This document shows positions 59,601 to 64,000 of a stretch of DNA of 64,000 bases, piece after piece; positions within the stretch are counted from its first letter, which is position 1, and each line of letters opens with the position of its first letter. The DNA comes from Dromaius novaehollandiae (taxonomy: Eukaryota; Chordata; Aves; Casuariiformes; Dromaiidae), in assembly GCF_036370855.1 (NCBI RefSeq), contig NC_088101.1, positions 67,703,559 to 67,767,558 on the forward strand, read 5' to 3'. A program made the position numbers and the translations under genes. The notes beneath the pieces are model-generated. The model saw only the letters and a list, made by a program, of their open reading frames with translations, was not told where the DNA came from and ran no database searches.

Positions 59601-62476
59601 TGATTGCTGCTACCTGGTGTGTTTCCCTCATTATCATGTCACCATACCCAATCTACAGCAAACTGGTACCTTTTACCAAGTACAACAACAGCACAGCAAA
59701 TATGTGTCGGCTCCTTTGGCCAAGTGATGTCATTCAGCAATCCTGGTAAGACGTAACTGACTGTTAGCAAATGCATAATTATCTAGTGGAAAATAGGTTT
59801 TCATGGTAGCATTAAGGCTACTGAGAAATCAAGCATTAACCTTTAGCAAACGTTCACACTTCTCTGATGCTTATTTAGAAAGTGAAAAAAATCTGATTTT
59901 TAAGCTGTCTACATTTTGACACTTGTATGACTTTTGCCTTGTATGCAGGAATGATACCTAACCTGGCAATGGTTCTCAAACTGTGGCCTGCTAAGCCCTT
60001 ACTGTCACTGTAAAGAAAGCATCTATCGCTTTTCAAGTAGGAATGTTTCCTGCTTTCACTCATTCTTATGTAAACTTCATATTTTCAGAAAAACTCTTGA
60101 TTAATCTTGGAAAAACATGGACACACACAAGCACCCTTCTGCGTGCTGCCTTGCCTGTTAAATGTTTGCCTGAAGGTCCTCTGAGGCAGGGAAGAAGCAG
60201 AGTACAGAAACATGGAGAGATTGCAAATGTCCCTGAGAACAGAATGCATTTGGCCACTTAGGATGATTAGAGAACAGGGGCAATGCTCAAAGTCCTACAC
60301 AGCCAAGCAGAGTAAGTAAATAGTAGCATTATGAAGCGGCAGCACTATTTAGGTGTTGTGTCCTTGCATAATGGCCAAACACTTTAACTGATGCTGAGGA
60401 GATGTGAGAGGTTTTTTTGCCCAATGAAGATTAACTGAAACTGGGAATTAAAGTATGTGCCACTTCAGTATGGTGTATATACAGGCACAGAAAATTCATA
60501 TTAATGTTTTCCGGAGGCTCAGGTATTTGCCAGCATGAGCACAGATGAGGAGGAAGGCTACAGGGTGAAATTCTCTTCTCTGCTGCATCGTTGTAGACCT
60601 TGAGGCGCTTTAGTGACTCTGCACCAAAGTCCCAGTGAGCAGAAGAGATGTAGGCTCTTGAATATATTTAAACAGAATGATTTCCCCAATTCTGAATCAC
60701 ACTGGGAAGCTGCTTATGATTACTCACATGGGAGAGCAGCGGGTATCGATGTGCAGCTGGGTAAAGGAACTCCCTCTAAAGAAGGGGTTTTCCACCCTGG
60801 GAACCTCCCCAGGGACTGTGCGGCCCCAGGGCCGACACGTGGGTACCGGCTGCTCCGTCCCTTTCTGCATGCCATAACCCTTGGCAAGGACGCGCGCAAT
60901 CCCAGTCACCGGGAAGCAGTAACCACCAGCACCAGCAGCTCATCTGAGGATGAATAGCTGCTCATTTGGTTTCTGTTGGGCAATTTTACATCATTCAAGG
61001 CAACACGGCAGTAGCTGTCAACAGAGGAACAGGAGGGAAGTTTCTAATTTCTAGAACTGTCAAAAACATCCTTTATCTTACCATGAAAAAATTTCAGCAA
61101 AACCTTTAACTACTCCTTCTCCAAATGCTAATGTAAAGAGAAAGGAGCTTTCCTGCTTTTGTGCTATTCCCTAGTCACGAACTTCTTGCGATTCTTTAGG
61201 TATACTTTCCTGCTACTCATCCTCTTCCTTATACCTGGGATTATAATGATGGTTGCATATGGCCTGATTTCTCTGGAACTCTACAGAGGCGTAAAATTTG
61301 ATGTCAGCCAGAGAAAATCTGCACGAGGTAACAGTACTTTTGGGTTATTTTTTTAAGTTAGAGTTGAAGATATGAACAGTAGTCCTGAGGCTACAGTAAG
61401 CTATAAACAACAAAATTTTCTATTTGCAAAAATGGTCATGAACAGTTATAAAAACTTGTCAGATGCGTTTGCTTGATCGAAGTGGTTCCATTATTCTCTA
61501 ATGAATAATTCTTCACCTATAGCTTGTTTGAGAAGAGCTCAGACAGGATAAATCTAATGTCCGATTTGTTTGTTATAGAAATATCTAGATTTTTTTTCTA
61601 GGCAATGGATTAGGATCATTTTTGCCAATAAACAACAGGATAAAGTTGTCAATTTAAGATAGAAACATACAGTTTTGACAACTATCTTCAGTGAATACTT
61701 GCGCAAACAGTGCTCATACTTCTTTTGCATCAATTTGTAGAGTTAAGACACAAGAACGTTGGGAGATAGTGGGCCCAAAGCGGCTGGTATATGGCTGAGA
61801 GAATAAGGATGATCCTTTCTTTACAGCAGCTGTTTAGCCATGAAGGAAGCTATTTATCTCAGAACTTAGACTCCATTATGCTATTTGTATTTTGAACCGC
61901 TGTTCAGAAATGTTTTGCCAACTATTTAAGTACTAATTTATACATACAGAAAGAAAAACAAGTACCAGCAGCACCAAATATGAGGATGGAGATGGATGCT
62001 ACTTGCACAAAGCCAAAAGAAAAAGAAAAATGCCATTGCAACAGCTCTCTGCTACTAGCAGTAGCAAAATAGACCGGGCAAGAAGCAGCAGCTCTTCTGC
62101 CAACTTAACAGCCAAGAAACTCGTCATCCGCATGCTGGTGGTGATAGTGATTCTGTTTTTCCTCTGCTGGACGCCCATCTTCAGTGTGAACGCCTGGCGC
62201 GCGTTCGACACCACCTCAGCGGACCAGCATCTCTCAGGAGCTCCTATCTCCTTTATTCACTTGTTGTCCTACACGTCCGCCTGCGTGAACCCCATCATAT
62301 ACTGCTTTATGAACAAGCGTTTCCGCATGGGTTTTCTAGCCACTTTCACCTGCTGTGCTAAGCAAAAGCCCCCTGCAATGAAAGGGGAGGCTGCTGAGGA
62401 AGAGGAGGGGAAGACAACGGGGGCCTCTCTATCCAAATGCTCCTACACACACGTGAACGTATCTGCACCCCCCTGA
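56569..62476 (+). CDS. CCKAR: CCKAR, cholecystokinin A (type 1) receptor, complete, 5 exons, 429 residues
   Basis: Class A peptide GPCR at the cell surface. It binds sulfated cholecystokinin, couples mainly to Gq/phospholipase C, and mediates satiety, pancreatic secretion and gallbladder contraction. The five exons join in frame (56569-56689, 57406-57657, 59484-59745, 61200-61327, 61950-62476). Human is 428 residues. Visible features: N-glycosylation sites N11, N14, N26 and N193 (NST, second extracellular loop); C20/C31 N-terminal pair; TM1 about 46-70; TM2 with SLAVSDL (85-91); ECL disulfide C117-C199; ERY 141-143 after TM3; TM5 with LIPG 222-225; TM6 with FFLCWTP 324-330; TM7 with NPIIY 368-372; and a likely palmitoylated CC at 389-390. 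Known ligand-contact equivalents M198, R200, N335 and R338 are kept. Human W39, Q40 and H210 are L42, H43 and Y213 here. The start has a good Kozak context (A at -3, G at +4). Confidence 0.98.
56690..57405 (+). other. CCKAR: CCKAR intron 1
   Basis: 716 bp, GT...AG, phase 1. AT-rich, nothing else seen. Confidence 0.93.
57406..57657 (+). CDS. CCKAR: CCKAR coding exon 2 (TM1 to start of TM3)
   Basis: 252 nt, residues 41-124 plus one base of 125. It contains LLSVLGNILVITVLIRNKRM, SLAVSDL and C117. The acceptor is TTTCAG|ATT and the donor ATGG|GTAAGT, phase 1 at both ends. An apparent continuation to a stop at 57668 is readthrough into the intron. Confidence 0.98.
57658..59483 (+). other. CCKAR: CCKAR intron 2
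   Basis: 1826 bp, phase 1, splitting the glycine before TM3. No mobile element recognised; open frames in it are unsupported. Confidence 0.93.
59484..59745 (+). CDS. CCKAR: CCKAR coding exon 3 (TM3, TM4, ECL2)
   Basis: 262 nt, residues 125-212. It contains VSTFNLVAISLERYSAICKP, the TM4 stretch ALKVIAATWCVSL, and ECL2 with NNST and ANMCR. The acceptor is GTATAG|GTG and the donor CCTG|GTAAGA, phase 2. Confidence 0.98.
59746..61199 (+). other. CCKAR: CCKAR intron 3
   Basis: 1454 bp, phase 2. It contains a GC-richer segment at about 60730-60960 with a 114-codon open frame (60613-60957) ending in a serine/acid tail. No family resemblance and no evidence of splicing to the receptor exons. Confidence 0.92.
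61200..61327 (+). CDS. CCKAR: CCKAR coding exon 4 (TM5)
   Basis: 128 nt, residues 212-254 plus one base. It encodes YTFLLLILFLIPGIIMMVAY followed by GLISLELYRGVKF and the start of the third intracellular loop. The acceptor is CTTTAG|GTA and the donor CGAG|GTAACA, phase 1. Confidence 0.97.
61328..61949 (+). other. CCKAR: CCKAR intron 4
   Basis: 622 bp, phase 1, inside the third intracellular loop. Nothing else seen. Confidence 0.93.
61950..62476 (+). CDS. CCKAR: CCKAR coding exon 5 (ICL3, TM6, TM7, C-tail)
   Basis: 527 nt including TGA at 62474-62476, residues 255-429. ICL3 has a basic run KAKRKRK (275-281) and a serine run (300-304). TM6 reads RMLVVIVILFFLCWTPIF. TM7 includes SYTSACVNPIIYCF. 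The tail has CC (389-390), EEEE (404-407) and ends VSAPP. The acceptor is ATACAG|AAA. Confidence 0.98.
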
Positions 62477-62585
62477 GCTGCTTCTGGAGAGAAGAGGCTA
62501 CAAGTGGCCTCAGAACTTCAAATATTTATCATCCGGTCTTGGGAAGTGACTGTGGCATGCGCTGAACACAGTTTAGTTCTGAAGA

Positions 62586-62591
62586 AATAAA
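62586..62591 (+). terminator. CCKAR: CCKAR candidate poly(A) signal 1
   Basis: AATAAA 110 bp after the stop codon; would give a short 3' UTR. Other candidates are ATTAAA at 62925-62930 and AATAAA at 63200-63205. Which is used cannot be told from sequence. Confidence 0.55.
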
Positions 62592-63199
62592 ACGCTTCAG
62601 CTGACAGTAAATGCAGAGAGAATTTCATGGGAAATGGATGCTATCATTGTCTGTGCTTTATATCACCTTCCCTCAAAACTACAAAGGAGGAAATGGGCTC
62701 TTTGGAGACAAGGGACTTTGTAAAAAGCCCTAGAAGATGGCGTATTTGTTATAAACTGTCCTGGAAAAGGAAAAAAAAAAAGGCATCCTTTCCATCAACA
62801 GTTTAGCTCAGTTTTTAGCTACAGTTCTGAGTATCCCACTAAATTTCCCACGATGCTAATAGATTCTCAAATATGCATACAAACCTGCGTTTTACTGTCT
62901 GCACTTCAGTGTCTATGTGTTATAATTAAAATCTTCCAGTTACTTTCACAGTATTTTTTCAAATTATTCTCACTGAGCTAATACATGCTGAGAACATTTT
63001 GCTGTTGTAGTCAATTAAGAGAATTTTGGGGTGGAGAGAAAGGGATCGTCTATGGGAAAATAATGCTTTCAAGTAAAATAGTTTCTTTTTTTTAGTAAAA
63101 TGAAAAAGACATTGGTGGCTTTAAGCATAGATGGGACGCACTCTTCATCCAGATGAGAACCTATGATAAACTAATATAAATTTGTGCGTTTTTGGTTTA

Positions 63200-63205
63200 A
63201 ATAAA
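63200..63205 (+). terminator. CCKAR: CCKAR candidate distal poly(A) signal
   Basis: AATAAA about 725 bp after the stop, in AT-rich sequence. It would give a longer 3' UTR than the proximal signal. Confidence 0.4.
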
Positions 63206-64000
63206 AACCACAGAACCAGCACAAAGAAGTGGCAAGCGCCCATGCAGGCAAGTGGCAGGTTCTGCAGCAAACCCAAAGGCTTTGGTGGAAACTACCGCAT
63301 GGGGAAGCATAGGTATAAATGCTCAGGATACGTGCAAAGAGGTGCTTTCACAAAAGACACAGGATTGGACACCTAGACCAATGCCCACAGTAGTAATACA
63401 TCTCACAAACATATTGACAGTCATTCCTAGTGTGGTACTGCACACATGAAAATAGAAACACTTAGATGTAGGAAAACAGAAACAGTACACAAAGAAAGCA
63501 AAGACTGAAAGAGCAGGCACTTTTTTCAGGTAGTGAACAGCTTTACTAAACTTTGCAACTATTTTCTCCAAATATACGTATTTGTAAACAGAAAACATGG
63601 AAAACAATGAATGATGTAATTATTGGTGTTTTGTTGAGCAAAGAAATCAGCCTCTCTGCTGAGCACTTGGGTGAGTGCACGTGTTCGGATAATGCGCTTT
63701 GCCCTGGGAGCTAGACAGTAGGAGTTATATAAATTATATTGTATTTCGTTTTGTGAAAATACCTCTTGGAGATGCTTCTGTCTTCTGAGTCAATATCATT
63801 TAAAAAACTTGGTATTAGACAGAGATTAAATTTGAGCAGAGTGGAATGTAGATGTGGATGTGAAATATAACCACTCTCAAGGTTTTTAATCGGAGAATCT
63901 GCTCTCCTTCCAGAGTGATTTTAAATTGGAAATAGAGTTTGGGTTCCAAGCGCCCGGATTCACGTGCTGCCCTCAGCTAGTGCCCCAAGTGGTTACCTGT

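Larger units (their letters stand above)
62477..64000. other. CCKAR 3' UTR and downstream flank
   Basis: Begins with the CCKAR 3' UTR (end undetermined) and continues as AT-rich flank to the window edge. No further gene recognised; open frames at 63182-63607 are on both strands and unsupported. Confidence 0.75.

Noticed and set aside
59336..59749. 137-codon frame as a stand-alone CCKAR exon start
   Set aside because: Only the part from 59484 matches the receptor; the preceding 49 codons are intron sequence read in frame before a clear AG acceptor.
61159..61356. Frame beginning before CCKAR exon 4
   Set aside because: Its upstream part is intron; the match starts at the acceptor at 61200 and ends at the donor at 61328.

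Overview
This is vertebrate nuclear DNA: AT-rich, mostly non-coding, with short coding exons bounded by GT/AG splice sites. The compact introns and a short intergenic gap point to a bird, though another sauropsid cannot be excluded. Orthologues were recognised from memory of the human proteins. No database was searched.

Two protein-coding genes lie head to head. Positions 1-38132 (minus strand) hold the 5' part of TBC1D19, a TBC-domain (Rab-GAP family) protein. Thirteen coding exons splice in frame into 318 residues. The gene runs off the left edge, so most of the TBC domain is missing here. Its first exon sits in a CpG island (about 37680-38730). Positions 56569-62476 (plus strand) hold the complete CCKAR gene for the cholecystokinin A (type 1) receptor. 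Five exons give a 429-residue GPCR with a normal intron layout and candidate 3' poly(A) signals.

The introns are mainly unremarkable AT-rich DNA with a few simple repeats. The clearest mobile element is a 764-bp solo LTR of an endogenous retrovirus (19367-20130). It lies in TBC1D19 intron 6, antisense to the gene, with a perfect 5-bp target-site duplication and a 22-bp perfect palindrome at its 5' end. A weaker LTR-like candidate lies in intron 4 (about 23100-23635).

The roughly 18.4-kb gap between the two start codons contains the CpG island, a degenerate CR1/L3-type LINE reverse-transcriptase fragment (50990-51330), and next to it a GC-rich block (51350-52780) that may hold a decayed Myb/SANT-like transposon gene. 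A TG-rich repeat lies about 250 bp before the CCKAR start codon.

The two genes are not known to share a pathway. TBC1D19 is probably widely expressed (CpG-island promoter), whereas CCKAR is a regulated gut/brain receptor for satiety, pancreatic secretion and gallbladder contraction. I found no wholly new system. The best leads are a missing arginine finger in the TBC domain, changes at peptide-contact positions of the receptor, and the structured LTR.
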